A DNA stretch of 64,000 nucleotides from Corynebacterium sp. 13CS0277 (GTDB lineage: Bacteria > Actinomycetota > Actinomycetes > Mycobacteriales > Mycobacteriaceae), in contig NZ_PPDL01000014.1 of assembly GCF_002994655.1 (NCBI RefSeq), positions 26,936 through 90,935 of the forward strand, read 5' to 3'. Made by a program: the position numbers and the translations under genes. Below the pieces are notes generated by a model that searched no databases, was not told the origin of the DNA, and was given only the letters and a program-made list of their open reading frames with translations. This document shows positions 19,167 through 28,389 of this stretch, in pieces; the first letter of the stretch is position 1, and every line of letters starts with the position of its first letter.

Positions 19167-20066
19167 ATGAATTTTCCTCAACGTCGCAGGATGGCGACGT
19201 TGGCGATGACATGTGCCCTTGCACTTGGACTCACCGGCTGCGTCACCAACACCGAAGGTGGCCATCCGGAGGGGTGGGAAGCGGTCATCCCCGCCGCCGA
19301 CCCCGCCGTGCAGGCACTTGTCCCGCAGCACATCGCGGACAAGGGTGTCATCACCATCGCCACCAATCCCCCGTTCGCGCCGGCAGAGTTCAAAGACTCC
19401 GATGGCGTCATCATCGGCTTCGAGATGGATTTGGCGCGTGCCGCCGCCGCCGTCATGGGCCTGGAGTTGAACATCCAGGACCAGGACTTCTCGATGATTC
19501 TGCCCGCCGTGCAGGCCGGCACCATTGACTTCGGCGCCTCCGGGTTTACCGATAACGAGGAGCGCCGGAAGCAGTTCGACTTCGTCGACTTTTTCTCCGC
19601 GGGCATCCAGTGGGCGAGCCAGACGGGCGCGCCAGTCGACCCGGACAATGCCTGCGGCCTCAAAGTCGCGGTGCAGCGCGGCACGGTCTCCGATACCGAT
19701 GACGTGCAGGGCCGCAGCGAAAAGTGCGTCGCCGAGGGCAAGGAGCCGATTGAGAAGCTGGCCTACGATTCCTCCGACGCTGCGGCCACGGCGTTGATTC
19801 TGGGCAAGGCGGATGCGTTTTCCGCCGACTCCCCGGTCACGGCGTATGCGGTGGCCCGGTCCGAGGGCCAGATTGAGCTCACCGGCGAGATGTTTGACGC
19901 CGCCCCCTATGGCTGGCCGGTGCCGAAGGGAGACGAGTTGTCGCACGCGTTGGCTGCGGCCCTCGACACGCTCATCGCTTCCGGCGACTATGCCCGCATC
20001 CTGGGCTACTGGGGCATCGATGAGGGCTTGCTGCCGCAGGCCCTCATCAACGGCGAACCCGCCTAA
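19167..20066 (+). CDS. Amino acid ABC transporter, substrate-binding lipoprotein
   Basis: 299-residue extracellular solute-binding protein, family 3. A lipoprotein signal precedes the lipobox LTGC at residues 22-25. The mature part has IATNPPFAPAEFKD, GFEMDLARAAAAVMG, QAGTIDFGASGFTDNEERRKQFDFVDFF and KVAVQRGT, all typical of polar amino acid receptors. It delivers substrate, perhaps glutamate, arginine or a related amino acid, to the permease and ATPase that follow. ATG 19167 lacks a Shine-Dalgarno; TAGACT ends eight bases before it, suggesting a leaderless mRNA. An in-frame ATG at 19122 would lengthen the signal peptide unusually. Confidence 0.9.
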   Translation: MNFPQRRRMATLAMTCALALGLTGCVTNTEGGHPEGWEAVIPAADPAVQALVPQHIADKGVITIATNPPFAPAEFKDSDGVIIGFEMDLARAAAAVMGLELNIQDQDFSMILPAVQAGTIDFGASGFTDNEERRKQFDFVDFFSAGIQWASQTGAPVDPDNACGLKVAVQRGTVSDTDDVQGRSEKCVAEGKEPIEKLAYDSSDAAATALILGKADAFSADSPVTAYAVARSEGQIELTGEMFDAAPYGWPVPKGDELSHALAAALDTLIASGDYARILGYWGIDEGLLPQALINGEPA

Positions 20067-20180
20067 CACCCCACCTGTGAGCGGGCAGCACCGCCCGTAT
20101 CGTGTTTCACCCCCACACGTCCCCCACCCGCGGGTGGTTGGCGACGTCGTTTCACTCTTTCGTGACGAGGAGAACTATCC

Positions 20181-21122
20181 ATGTCATCCCCTGCTCCGTC
20201 CGCTGCGGGTGCGGCAACCGCCCCGAAGCCGATTGAGGCTAAGCAGCTGCACCACCCCGGCCGCTGGATCGCCGCCGCCATCCTGCTCGCACTAGCCACC
20301 CTGTTCATCATCAATGCCGCCACCAACGAGGCGTACCACTGGGACACCTACCGGGCGTACCTGTTTGATACACGCGTGGCGACGGCCGCCCTGCACACCC
20401 TCGAGCTGACGGTCCTCGCCATGCTGCTGGGCGTGGTGCTCGGCGCACTGCTCGCGGTGCTGCGCATGTCGCCGAACCCGGTGTTGCGGGCCGTCGCCTG
20501 GACGTACCTGTGGGTGTTCCGCGGCACCCCGGTGTATGTGCAGCTGGTGTTCTGGGGCCTCATGTCGTCCCTCTACCAGTCGATTAACGTCGGCTTCGCC
20601 GAGATCGACATCCAGCAGTTCCTGGAAAACACCTTCATCCTCGCGGCCCTGGGTTTGGGTCTCAACGAGTCGGCCTATATGGCGGAAATCGTCCGCGCCG
20701 GCATCCAGGCCGTCCCGGAGGGCCAGACGGAAGCCTCCAAGGCGCTGGGCATGTCGTGGTGGCAGACGATGCGCCGCACGGTGCTGCCGCAGGCGATGCG
20801 CATCATCATCCCGCCGACGGGCAACGAACTCATCAGCATGCTGAAGACGACCTCCCTGGCGGTGGCGGTGCCGTATACCGCGGAGCTGTACGGCCGCAGC
20901 ATGGATATCGCCAACAACTTGTTCCTGCCGGTGCCGATGCTGCTCGTGGCGGCCACCTGGTACCTGGTGGTCACCAGCATCCTCATGGTGGGCCAGTTCT
21001 ACCTGGAGCGCTACTTCTCCAAGGGTGCGACCCGGCAGCTGACCGCCCGCCAGTTGGCGGCGCTCGCCGACGCTGAGGGCAAGCCCCCGGCGAACGTGAC
21101 CGTCACCGACGAGCGCGTCTAG
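20181..21122 (+). CDS. Amino acid ABC transporter permease
   Basis: 313-residue inner-membrane permease of the HisM/GlnP type. The N-terminus has a cytoplasmic stretch and a first membrane segment near residues 36-50. The core contains [32 protein letters not shown] and the EAA loop [20 protein letters not shown], which contacts the ATPase. A GAGGAG stretch lies eight bases before ATG 20181. It is the second gene of a three-gene operon. With only one permease gene present it probably works as a homodimer. Confidence 0.93.
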   Translation: MSSPAPSAAGAATAPKPIEAKQLHHPGRWIAAAILLALATLFIINAATNEAYHWDTYRAYLFDTRVATAALHTLELTVLAMLLGVVLGALLAVLRMSPNPVLRAVAWTYLWVFRGTPVYVQLVFWGLMSSLYQSINVGFAEIDIQQFLENTFILAALGLGLNESAYMAEIVRAGIQAVPEGQTEASKALGMSWWQTMRRTVLPQAMRIIIPPTGNELISMLKTTSLAVAVPYTAELYGRSMDIANNLFLPVPMLLVAATWYLVVTSILMVGQFYLERYFSKGATRQLTARQLAALADAEGKPPANVTVTDERV

Positions 21123-21310
21123 CGCACGCACACTTTTTACAATCCCATCCTCTTTTTCGCCCCACCCCTCAACGTTCGAGGGGGCGCGGCCGGCACGCAC
21201 TCGTGTCAGCCGCAGCCACCGCCACCAGCAGAGTCGTGTGGCCGTGTGGCACTGCGACACCGCCCACCTGTCGGGTGGGGCACCCCAACGAAGGAAGAAC
21301 CACGTCTGTC

Positions 21311-22075
21311 ATGACTGATTTGATGATTGACTGCCAGAAGGTGTGCAAGAACTTCGGGCACCTTGAGGTGCTCAAGGGCATTGACCTGCAGGTGCCCCGC
21401 GGCACCGTCACCTGCCTCATTGGCCCGTCTGGTTCCGGTAAGTCCACGCTGCTGCGCTGCGTGAACCACCTGGAGAAGATCAACGCCGGGCGGCTGTATG
21501 TCGACGGTGAGCTCATCGGCTACCGGGAGAAGGACGGTATCCTCTACGAGATTTCCGCCAAGGATGCCGCCAAGCAGCGCGCCGACATCGGCATGGTGTT
21601 CCAGAGTTTCAACCTGTTCCCCCACCGCACGGTGCTGGAGAACATCATCGAGGCGCCGGTGCACGTGAAGAAGCAGCCGGCGGAGAAGGCGAAGGCCCGC
21701 GCCATGGAGCTGCTGGAGCAGGTCGGTTTGGCGCACAAGGCGGACGCCTACCCGGTGCAGCTGTCCGGCGGACAGCAGCAGCGTGTAGCGATCGCCCGCG
21801 CGGTGGCGATGGAGCCGAAGCTGATGCTCTTCGATGAGCCGACCTCGGCCCTGGACCCGGAGCTCGTAGGTGAGGTGCTCGGTGTCATGCGGGGCCTGGC
21901 CGATGAGGGCATGACGATGCTGGTCGTCACCCACGAGATTGGTTTCGCCCGCGAGGTCGCCGACCAGGTGGCGTTCATGGATGGCGGCGTCGTCGTCGAG
22001 GTCGGCCCCCCGGAGCAGGTCATCGACAACCCGCAGCACGCCCGCACCCAGGAGTTCCTCTCCAGCCTGCTCTAA
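21311..22075 (+). CDS. Amino acid ABC transporter ATP-binding protein
   Basis: 254-residue ATPase that powers the importer encoded just upstream. Seen: Walker [10 protein letters not shown], the Q-loop [12 protein letters not shown], signature [14 protein letters not shown], Walker [15 protein letters not shown] and the switch histidine in VVTHE. This is the GlnQ/ArtP type. ATG 21311 starts the homologous region; the open frame back to 21203 is not conserved-looking. The 188-base gap after the permease gene contains two short hairpins (near 21165-21183 and 21266-21280), which might lower expression of the ATPase relative to the permease. A strong terminator follows the gene. Confidence 0.94.
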   Translation: MTDLMIDCQKVCKNFGHLEVLKGIDLQVPRGTVTCLIGPSGSGKSTLLRCVNHLEKINAGRLYVDGELIGYREKDGILYEISAKDAAKQRADIGMVFQSFNLFPHRTVLENIIEAPVHVKKQPAEKAKARAMELLEQVGLAHKADAYPVQLSGGQQQRVAIARAVAMEPKLMLFDEPTSALDPELVGEVLGVMRGLADEGMTMLVVTHEIGFAREVADQVAFMDGGVVVEVGPPEQVIDNPQHARTQEFLSSLL

Positions 22076-22100
22076 GCAACACAGCCGCACGGATATCCCC

Positions 22101-22151
22101 CACTGGTGCCCGCCCGTTCACCTCTCCCAGGTGCCGGGGCGGGCACCAGTG
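22101..22151 (+). terminator. Terminator of the amino acid importer operon
   Basis: Perfect 15-base arms (22101-22115 and 22137-22151) followed by TTTT on the plus strand, 25 bases after the ATPase stop. Confidence 0.85.
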
Positions 22152-22212
22152 TTTTCACCCCACCCCACGGGCCTAAAGACGCGCCACGGCCCTGCCGCGC
22201 GCACTCTCGCAA

Positions 22213-22983
22213 CTAGCCCAGAATTCCGATGAGTCCGTGGAGGAGCGCACTGATGGCGCCCGCGATCGCCACCGTCAACGCCAGCACCCGCGCTTTGTCT
22301 CTGGGCACTCGCCGCGCCAGCCTGCCACCGGCAAACACCCCAAGGGTCAAGCCGGCGACGCCAGCCGCCCACACCGGCCACGGGGTATCCGTCACATGGC
22401 CCGCGCCCACGAGTGTCTTCATCGCGACGGACAGGAACCCGGTGACGATAAACAGCGGCTGGAGGGTCGCCGCGAAGCGGTGATGCTCCCACCGGGAGGC
22501 CTGCGCGTAAACCGTGATCACCGGGCCGGCAATCGCGGCGAGAGTATTCGTGAACCCGCCGACAACACCGGCGAGCATCGCCCACGCGTTGCTGGTCACG
22601 CGCGGCACCCAGCGCTGCCCAAACGTCGTCACGCTAAGCGCGATTAGCAGCGTCAACCCCACCAGCACCTGCAACCCCGACTTATCAATGCGGGTAATCA
22701 GCAGCGCCGCGGGGAGACTGCCCAGCACCATCACCGGTGCGATAAGCGCGAACTTCCCCCAGTCGACATCCCGCCGCGCCGCCCACGTGGTGCTCACCGC
22801 GGTGAACACGGCCAGCACGTTGACGATGAGCACACCGTCGACGGGGCCGATCACCACCGACAAAATCGTGGCCGCAATGAGCCCGAGCCCCATGCCGGCG
22901 ACGCGTTGCAGGCCTGCACCCACAGCCACCACGATGAACACGATCGGCACCAGCCACAGCGATGTCAGAGCAAGCACATGCAC
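22213..22983 (-). CDS. TauE/SafE family membrane transporter
   Basis: 256-residue integral membrane protein with about eight hydrophobic segments. The pattern of two internal halves (VAGMGLGLIAATILS and GVVGGFTNTLAAIAGPVITVYA) fits the TauE/SafE family, whose members export sulfite, sulfoacetate or related organic anions. The substrate here is unknown. A GGGGAG stretch lies close before ATG 22983. It may be the last gene of the minus-strand block that starts at thiL, since it follows coaD at a 37-base distance, although the function is unrelated. Confidence 0.8.
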   Translation of the reverse strand: MHVLALTSLWLVPIVFIVVAVGAGLQRVAGMGLGLIAATILSVVIGPVDGVLIVNVLAVFTAVSTTWAARRDVDWGKFALIAPVMVLGSLPAALLITRIDKSGLQVLVGLTLLIALSVTTFGQRWVPRVTSNAWAMLAGVVGGFTNTLAAIAGPVITVYAQASRWEHHRFAATLQPLFIVTGFLSVAMKTLVGAGHVTDTPWPVWAAGVAGLTLGVFAGGRLARRVPRDKARVLALTVAIAGAISALLHGLIGILG

Positions 22984-23020
22984 TCCCCTTGTCTTCGGTC
23001 ACCCCGCTACTGCGGGGGCG

Positions 23021-23494
23021 TTATCCGCGCAGTTTCGCCGCGATGGCCTGCACGACGTTGTCGGGCAGGATCCCTGACACGTCGCCCCCGTAGCGGGCGA
23101 CCTCTTTACACAGAGTGGAAGAAATGTACCCGTACTTCGGGTCGGTGAGTAGGAAGAAGGTATCCAGCCCGCTGAGCCGCTTGTTCATCTGCGCCATGGG
23201 GAGCTCGTACTCGTAGTCGAGCCCACTGCGCAGCCCCTTGATGAGCGCGGTCACGCCGTGGGCGGTGGTGTAGTCCACGAGCAGCCCGGACCAGGAGTCG
23301 CAGGTGACGTTCGGCAGGTGGGCGGTCGCCCCACTGATGAGTTCGAGTCGTTCCTCGATGGTGAACATGCCCTGCTTGTTGGGGTTGTGGGTGACCAGGA
23401 CAGTGACCTCGTCGAATTGGGCGGCGGCGCGCTCGAAGACGTCGAGGTGGCCCATGGTGACGGGGTCAAAGGATCCGGGGCAGACGACTCGCAT
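23021..23494 (-). CDS. coaD: Phosphopantetheine adenylyltransferase
   Basis: 157-residue CoaD, which joins 4'-phosphopantetheine and ATP to make dephospho-CoA, the step before CoaE. The nucleotidyltransferase signature GSFDPVTMGHLDV is at the N-terminus, and YGYISSTLCKEVARYGGDV holds the conserved ISST segment. ATG 23494 gives the usual length; GTG 23503 in the same frame would add three residues. It follows rsmD in the operon, the usual actinobacterial pairing. Confidence 0.95.
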   Translation of the reverse strand: MRVVCPGSFDPVTMGHLDVFERAAAQFDEVTVLVTHNPNKQGMFTIEERLELISGATAHLPNVTCDSWSGLLVDYTTAHGVTALIKGLRSGLDYEYELPMAQMNKRLSGLDTFFLLTDPKYGYISSTLCKEVARYGGDVSGILPDNVVQAIAAKLRG

Positions 23495-23578
23495 GGCGGG
23501 CACGTGCCTTTCTGGGAACGAAAAATCGGTCGATGGGTGGTTTCAGGCTAGCAGCCACCCCACCCGCAGGTGGCGTGG

Positions 23579-24169
23579 CTAGGCGCGCGCGGGGTCGAGT
23601 TCGGCGTGGTAGACGGCCATGTCCATTCGGGCGATGCCGTAGGTGCGCTTCTTCAGCTTTTGGGTGGTGGGCACGAGGCAGTCGGGCCAGTCGGTCTCCG
23701 GGGAGTCGCGGTGGCGTTCCACGACGACGGCCGCGCCGTCTGTGAGCGCCGGCAGGATGGCGCGCACCATCTCGGCGACGGCCTCGTCGGCCAGCTCATA
23801 GGGCGGGTCGGCGAGCACCATGGTGAAGGTGTCGCGGGGCGCGGTGGCGACGTAGCTGGAGGCTTTCATCTCCACCACGTGGACGTCCGGGTGGCCGACG
23901 ACGCGGGCATTGTCGCGGATGATCTGGCAGGCCTTCGGGTTGTCGTCGACGAGGACGACACGGTCGGCGCCGCGGCTGGCGGCCTCCAGGCCGAGCGCCC
24001 CGGAGCCGGCGAACAGGTCGAGGACGACGGCACCGTGGAAACCGAAGCGCACCTGCAGGGAGCTGAACAAGCCTTCGCGGGCGCGGTCGCTGGTGGGCCG
24101 GGTGCCGGCGGGCGGCACGCTGATTTTGCGGCCGCGCGCCTCGCCGGAAATGATGCGGGTCTGACCCAT
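23579..24169 (-). CDS. rsmD: 16S rRNA (guanine(966)-N(2))-methyltransferase
   Basis: 196-residue RsmD, which methylates N2 of G966 in 16S rRNA during 30S assembly. Seen: RIISGEARGRKISVP at the start, TRPTSDRAREGLFSSL, SAM motif VLDLFAGSGALGLEAASRGA and the catalytic VLADPPYEL (DPPY, N2-methyltransferase type). ATG 24169 matches the family start. It lies between the biotinyl-domain gene (63 bases upstream) and coaD (84 bases downstream), apparently in one operon. Confidence 0.93.
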   Translation of the reverse strand: MGQTRIISGEARGRKISVPPAGTRPTSDRAREGLFSSLQVRFGFHGAVVLDLFAGSGALGLEAASRGADRVVLVDDNPKACQIIRDNARVVGHPDVHVVEMKASSYVATAPRDTFTMVLADPPYELADEAVAEMVRAILPALTDGAAVVVERHRDSPETDWPDCLVPTTQKLKKRTYGIARMDMAVYHAELDPARA

Positions 24170-24232
24170 GGGGTGTGCGTTCCTCTCCGAAGGGGGGTGG
24201 GGTGCGAAGACGATTGACTGGGGGGATACGCC

Positions 24233-24442
24233 CTAGGCTTCGATCTCGAGCAAAGGGTCGCCGCCCTGGACGTCGTCGAAATCTGTGGCGAGGTGTCGGG
24301 TGACGGTGCCGGGCCCGGGCGCTGGGAGTGCGGCTTCGAGTTTGACGGATTCCACCATGGCCACAACGTCCCCGGTCTCAACGGGGGTGCCGGGGGCCAC
24401 GAGGTAGTGGACGATGCCGGCGAACGGCGCGCAGATTCTCAT
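24233..24442 (-). CDS. Small biotin/lipoyl-attachment domain protein
   Basis: 69-residue protein made of a single biotinyl-like domain (MRICAPFAGIVHYLVAPGTP, VETGDVVAMVESVKLEAALPAP, DFDDVQGGDPLLEIEA). The lysine in ESVKLEA occupies the attachment position, but the usual AMKM/VMKM is replaced by SVKL, so biotinylation cannot be assumed. Similar small proteins occur between recG and rsmD in corynebacteria as far as I recall. It could act as a carrier for an acyl-CoA carboxylase or be a divergent domain with another role. ATG 24442 is chosen because the domain begins there. Confidence 0.8.
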   Translation of the reverse strand: MRICAPFAGIVHYLVAPGTPVETGDVVAMVESVKLEAALPAPGPGTVTRHLATDFDDVQGGDPLLEIEA

Positions 24443-24534
24443 GCGGTTAACTGTAGCGGGTGCTCCCCCACCGCGCCCGCAGGGGTCCGTGGGGTGGCGT
24501 GTGCAGCCACCACCCACCACGCATGCACCTGGAC

Positions 24535-26685
24535 TTATGATTTTTCGATGTATTCCTGGGCTGCCACATCGACGTCGCTGACGAGCTGCTCCGCCAGCGC
24601 GCGATCCCGCGCGACAAGAGCGTCGGCGTCCGCCGCGGCGCGCGCAATGAGCGCCGCATCGTCGACGAGGCTGAGCAGCTTCACGCGTTTCATCGACCCG
24701 GATTGGGCGGTGCCGAGCACATCCCCCTCCTCACGGGTCCGCAGGTCGATCTCCGCGAGCTGGAAGCCGTCCGTGGTGCCGGCCACCGCCTCGAGACGCG
24801 CGTAGCCGGGGGTGTCGGGCGCGCTCGTGGTGTGCAGCAGGCACAGCCCCGGCAGCCCACCACGGCCCACACGCCCCCGCAGCTGGTGCAGCTGGCTCAC
24901 ACCGAAGCTGTCAGCTTCCCGGATGTACATCACGGTGGCGTTTGCGACGTCGATGCCGACTTCGATGACGGTGGTGGACACCAAAATGTCCGTCGCCCCT
25001 GTGGCAAAGGCATGCATGGCGGCATCCTTGTCCTCGGCACTCATCCGCCCGTGGATAATGTCCACGGTGTAGCCGCTCAAGGGGTGCTGCGGGTCCGTGA
25101 GCTGTTCGTAGAGGGCGAGCACCCCGCCCTCGCCTTCGATGCGGGGGCAGACGATGTACGCCTGGTGGCCGGCGTCGATCTCTTCGGCGATGCGGGCGTC
25201 GGCGCGCGCCACCCACGCCGGCTTGCTGTCCGGAACGACGGCCGTGCTGATAGGCCTCCGCCCGCCGGGCAGCTCCCGCAGGGTGGAGGTCGCGAGATCC
25301 CCGAAGGTCGTCATGGCGATGGTGCGGGGAATTGGTGTGGCCGTCATGACCAGCAGGTGCGGGGTGAGGCCTGCAGGCCCGGCAGCGCGCAGCGCGTCGC
25401 GCTGCTCCACACCGAAGCGGTGCTGCTCATCAACAACAGCCAGCCCCAGGTCAAAGAACTCCACATGCTCTTGGATGAGGGCGTGCGTGCCGATAATGAT
25501 CTGCGCCTCCCCGGAGACGATGTCGAGCAGTGCCTGCCGGCGCGCGGCCGCCGAGAGCGACCCGGTGAGCAGCACGACCCGCGCCTCAATTCCGGCGGAT
25601 GCCAGGGTGGCGCGGATGCTGTGGGCGTGCTGCGTGGCAAGCACCTCCGTCGGCGCGAGCAGCGCGGCCTGCCGGCCGGAGTCGAGCACCTGGCACATCG
25701 CCAACAGCGCCAGGATCGTTTTCCCGGAGCCAACCTCCCCCTGCAGCAGCCGGTTCATCGGCACCGGCCGCGCCAAGTCCCGCGCGATCGTGGCGGCGAC
25801 GTCTTTCTGCCCGGCGGTCAGCTCAAAGGGCAACCCCGCCAGCAGCTGCGCCCGCAGCCCTGCGCGCCGCCGGGGGTTGGGTGCGGCGTGGGCGGCGTCG
25901 GCGTCGGCCCGGCGCAGCGCCATGACGAGGGCGAGGCTTAAGGCTTCGTTGTATTTGATGCGGGTGATGAAGGGTTCGGGTCCGCGGTGGTCGGGTTGGT
26001 GGATGCCGCGGAGGGCGTCGTCGAAGCTGACCATGTCCGCGGGTGGGATGTCGAGGGGTTCGGGGATGGGGGGAAGGTGGTGGAGGACGGCGTCGACGGC
26101 GCCGAGGATGGCCCAGGAGGTGGTGCCTTTGCGGGCGGGGTAGACGGGGAGGTAGTCGAGGCTGCCGAGGAGTTCTTCGAGTTCTTCTGGGCTGCCGAAG
26201 GCGGTGAGGTGGCGCAGGTTGCCGTTGGCGTAGGCTTTTCGGGTTTTACCGCCGCGGCCTGCGGTGTCTGTGTCCCCGGGAAGGAGGACGTAGGAGGGGT
26301 GGGAGATCTGGACGTCGCCGTTGAACGACTTGGCTTTCCCGGAGAACATGGCGCGGACCCCGGGCACGAGTTGGCGGGAGGGGAGCTTGGCTTGGAAGAA
26401 GGTGGCGGGGATCTGGTTGTTGCCGTCGGCGATGACGATGCGGTGCATGCGTTTGCCGCTGGCGGTGTAGGAGGTTTTTGCCCAGATGACTTCGCCGACG
26501 CAGGTGACGGTGTCGCCGTCGTCGGCGGCGTCGATGTTGACGCCTTGGCCGTGGTGGGAGTAGCCGCGGGGGTAGTGCTCGAGCAGGGCGCTGATGGTGG
26601 TGGCGCCGAGGGCTTTGCGCAGGCTGGTGGCCACGGTGGCGGGGATGATGCCCGTGAGGTTGGTGTCGTTGACGTAGCCAAGCAT
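24535..26685 (-). CDS. recG: ATP-dependent DNA helicase RecG
   Basis: 716-residue RecG, which reverses stalled replication forks and branch-migrates Holliday junctions. The N-terminal wedge/OB part includes LLEHYPRGYSHHG. Helicase motifs: Walker A GEVGSGKT, VVDEQHRFGVEQR (DEQH), TATPIPRT, VVSTTVIEVGIDVANAT-type motif (ILVSTTVIEVGIDV) and QLRGRVGRGG. ATG 26685 lies two bases after the DAK2 gene stop, behind a GGAGTCG stretch, so translation is probably coupled. The frame is open for another 870 bases upstream, but that part is a shadow of the DAK2 gene. Bases 25930-27500 show a shift in codon style towards G-rich wobble positions compared with the flanks. Confidence 0.95.
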   Translation of the reverse strand: MLGYVNDTNLTGIIPATVATSLRKALGATTISALLEHYPRGYSHHGQGVNIDAADDGDTVTCVGEVIWAKTSYTASGKRMHRIVIADGNNQIPATFFQAKLPSRQLVPGVRAMFSGKAKSFNGDVQISHPSYVLLPGDTDTAGRGGKTRKAYANGNLRHLTAFGSPEELEELLGSLDYLPVYPARKGTTSWAILGAVDAVLHHLPPIPEPLDIPPADMVSFDDALRGIHQPDHRGPEPFITRIKYNEALSLALVMALRRADADAAHAAPNPRRRAGLRAQLLAGLPFELTAGQKDVAATIARDLARPVPMNRLLQGEVGSGKTILALLAMCQVLDSGRQAALLAPTEVLATQHAHSIRATLASAGIEARVVLLTGSLSAAARRQALLDIVSGEAQIIIGTHALIQEHVEFFDLGLAVVDEQHRFGVEQRDALRAAGPAGLTPHLLVMTATPIPRTIAMTTFGDLATSTLRELPGGRRPISTAVVPDSKPAWVARADARIAEEIDAGHQAYIVCPRIEGEGGVLALYEQLTDPQHPLSGYTVDIIHGRMSAEDKDAAMHAFATGATDILVSTTVIEVGIDVANATVMYIREADSFGVSQLHQLRGRVGRGGLPGLCLLHTTSAPDTPGYARLEAVAGTTDGFQLAEIDLRTREEGDVLGTAQSGSMKRVKLLSLVDDAALIARAAADADALVARDRALAEQLVSDVDVAAQEYIEKS

Positions 26686-26687
26686 GG

Positions 26688-28379
26688 TTATTCGACTCCG
26701 ATGCTCATGCGGGCGGTGATGCCGTCGGCGGGATAGCAGACGACGTCGATGGGGCGGCCGCAGGTGTCTTCGATGCGTGCCGCGAGTGTGTGGGGGTCGA
26801 TGGGGTCGGTGTGGCGGTGGAGGACGGTGAGCATTTCTCCCCCGCTGGCGAGCATGGTGCAGGCGGCGGCGAGGAGGCAGTCGTGGGCGGTGTCTGCGGC
26901 GGCGAGGACGCGGCTGGAGCTGGTGGCGATGTAGTCGCCGGCGGCCCAGGCAGCGTGGGTGGACAGGCCGGCGTGGGTGGCGGGGGTGATGTCGGCGGTG
27001 CGGACGGCGCTGGCGGCTTCGCTCATGGCGAAGGTGTCGACGGCGAGTGGTTGGGTGGGGTCGTGGACGGCGAGGGCGGCGAGTCCGGCGAGGAGGTGTT
27101 CGGTGTGGACGATGGCGAGGTGTTTGCCGGTGGCGTGGGCGGTGAGTTCTGCGCTGACCATGTGGGTGCGGGTGGCGTGGCCGTTGGGCAGGAGGATGAT
27201 TTCTTGGGCGCCGTGGCTGTGGATGGCGTGGCTGAAGTCGGCGACGATGTCGTCGGCGCCGATGGTGGTGGCGTGTGCCTGCTGGTAGAGCTCGGCGAGG
27301 GGGCCGGTGGGGACGACGGCGACGATGAGCCGGGTGGGGCCGGCGATGATGGGGGCGGGTGGGAGGATTTCGATGCGCAGGTCGCTGACGGTGCCCATGC
27401 GGTAGAGGGCGGCGATGGTGTCGCCGGCGTGGTGGGGGGCGACGTGGATGTGGATGGTGGAGGCTGTATCGCCTGCGGGGGCGACGATGAGGCTGTCGCC
27501 GAGGACGCCGAGCGCGGTGCGGACTGCGGGGATGTCGGCGTCCTCGAGGTAGCACATGATCTCGAGCTGGTGCTCCCCCGCCACGGCCGCGTGGTGCATG
27601 CCGGAGACCGTGGCCGCGGCGCCGCCCGTGGCGCTGATGTCGGTGTGTGCCTCCGGGCGCTCGGGGTGCGTGGCGTCGGCCTGCGAGCCTTCTCCTTGCG
27701 TCGCGGCAGCATCCGCGGGCTGGGTGAGCGCGTGGCGGGTGGGCTGCGGCGCGCCGGTGACGGTGTCCAGGAGAGCGTCCATGAGGAACACGAATCCCTG
27801 CCCGCCGGCATCGACCACGCCCGCCGCCCGCAGGGTGGGCAGCTGGCTCGGGGTGAGTGCCAGCGCCTCGCGGGCTTGCCGGGTCGCGGCGCGCACCACG
27901 TCGACCAGCGGCATGTCTGGGGCGGTGTCGAGGGCATGGTTGGCGGCGGTGGCGGTTGCCCGCAGCACCGTGATGACGGTGCCTTCCACGGGCTGGGTGA
28001 TGGCCTCGTCGACCATGCGGGATGCCCGCGTCAACGCCGCCGCGATGGCGTGGGCGTCGACGGGCCCGGTGGCGGCAGCTTCCGCCAGCCCCCGCAGCAC
28101 CTGGGAGAGTACTACCCCGGAGTTGCCGCGCGCGCCGCGCACCGCACCCCGGGCGAGCGCCTCGGCGACCTGGCGGGCGCTGGGGTTGCCTGCGGCGTAC
28201 TGTCCTGCTTCAGCGAGCGCGGACTCCATGGTGTACGCCATGTTCGACCCGGTGTCTGAGTCGGGCACGGGGAACACGTTGAGGGCGTTGATGTCGGCGC
28301 GCCGCGCGCGCAGCGCATCCACGGCCCGCTCGGCCCAGCTGTAGAGGGTGCGGCCATCGAGTTCCACCGGCAAAGACAT
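26688..28379 (-). CDS. DAK2 domain kinase (YloV/FakA-like)
   Basis: 563-residue protein with an N-terminal DAK2 (DhaL-like) nucleotide-binding domain (NALNVFPVPDSDTGSNM, GARGNSGVVLSQ, VVDAGGQGFVFL) and a C-terminal DegV-like/DUF1949-type half ending in CGRPIDVVCYPADG. This is the layout of FakA in firmicutes, which phosphorylates fatty acids bound to FakB. Whether the corynebacterial protein has that activity is not shown by sequence. A low-complexity, Ala/Thr/Glu-rich insert of about 40 residues separates the halves. The usual pairing with recG is kept (two-base gap). Confidence 0.87.
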   Translation of the reverse strand: MSLPVELDGRTLYSWAERAVDALRARRADINALNVFPVPDSDTGSNMAYTMESALAEAGQYAAGNPSARQVAEALARGAVRGARGNSGVVLSQVLRGLAEAAATGPVDAHAIAAALTRASRMVDEAITQPVEGTVITVLRATATAANHALDTAPDMPLVDVVRAATRQAREALALTPSQLPTLRAAGVVDAGGQGFVFLMDALLDTVTGAPQPTRHALTQPADAAATQGEGSQADATHPERPEAHTDISATGGAAATVSGMHHAAVAGEHQLEIMCYLEDADIPAVRTALGVLGDSLIVAPAGDTASTIHIHVAPHHAGDTIAALYRMGTVSDLRIEILPPAPIIAGPTRLIVAVVPTGPLAELYQQAHATTIGADDIVADFSHAIHSHGAQEIILLPNGHATRTHMVSAELTAHATGKHLAIVHTEHLLAGLAALAVHDPTQPLAVDTFAMSEAASAVRTADITPATHAGLSTHAAWAAGDYIATSSSRVLAAADTAHDCLLAAACTMLASGGEMLTVLHRHTDPIDPHTLAARIEDTCGRPIDVVCYPADGITARMSIGVE

Positions 28380-28389
28380 GCTGGCAATT

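Noticed and set aside
26688..27555. In-frame upstream extension of recG
   Set aside because: Pro/Arg/His-rich shadow of the DAK2 gene; RecG homology begins at ATG 26685.
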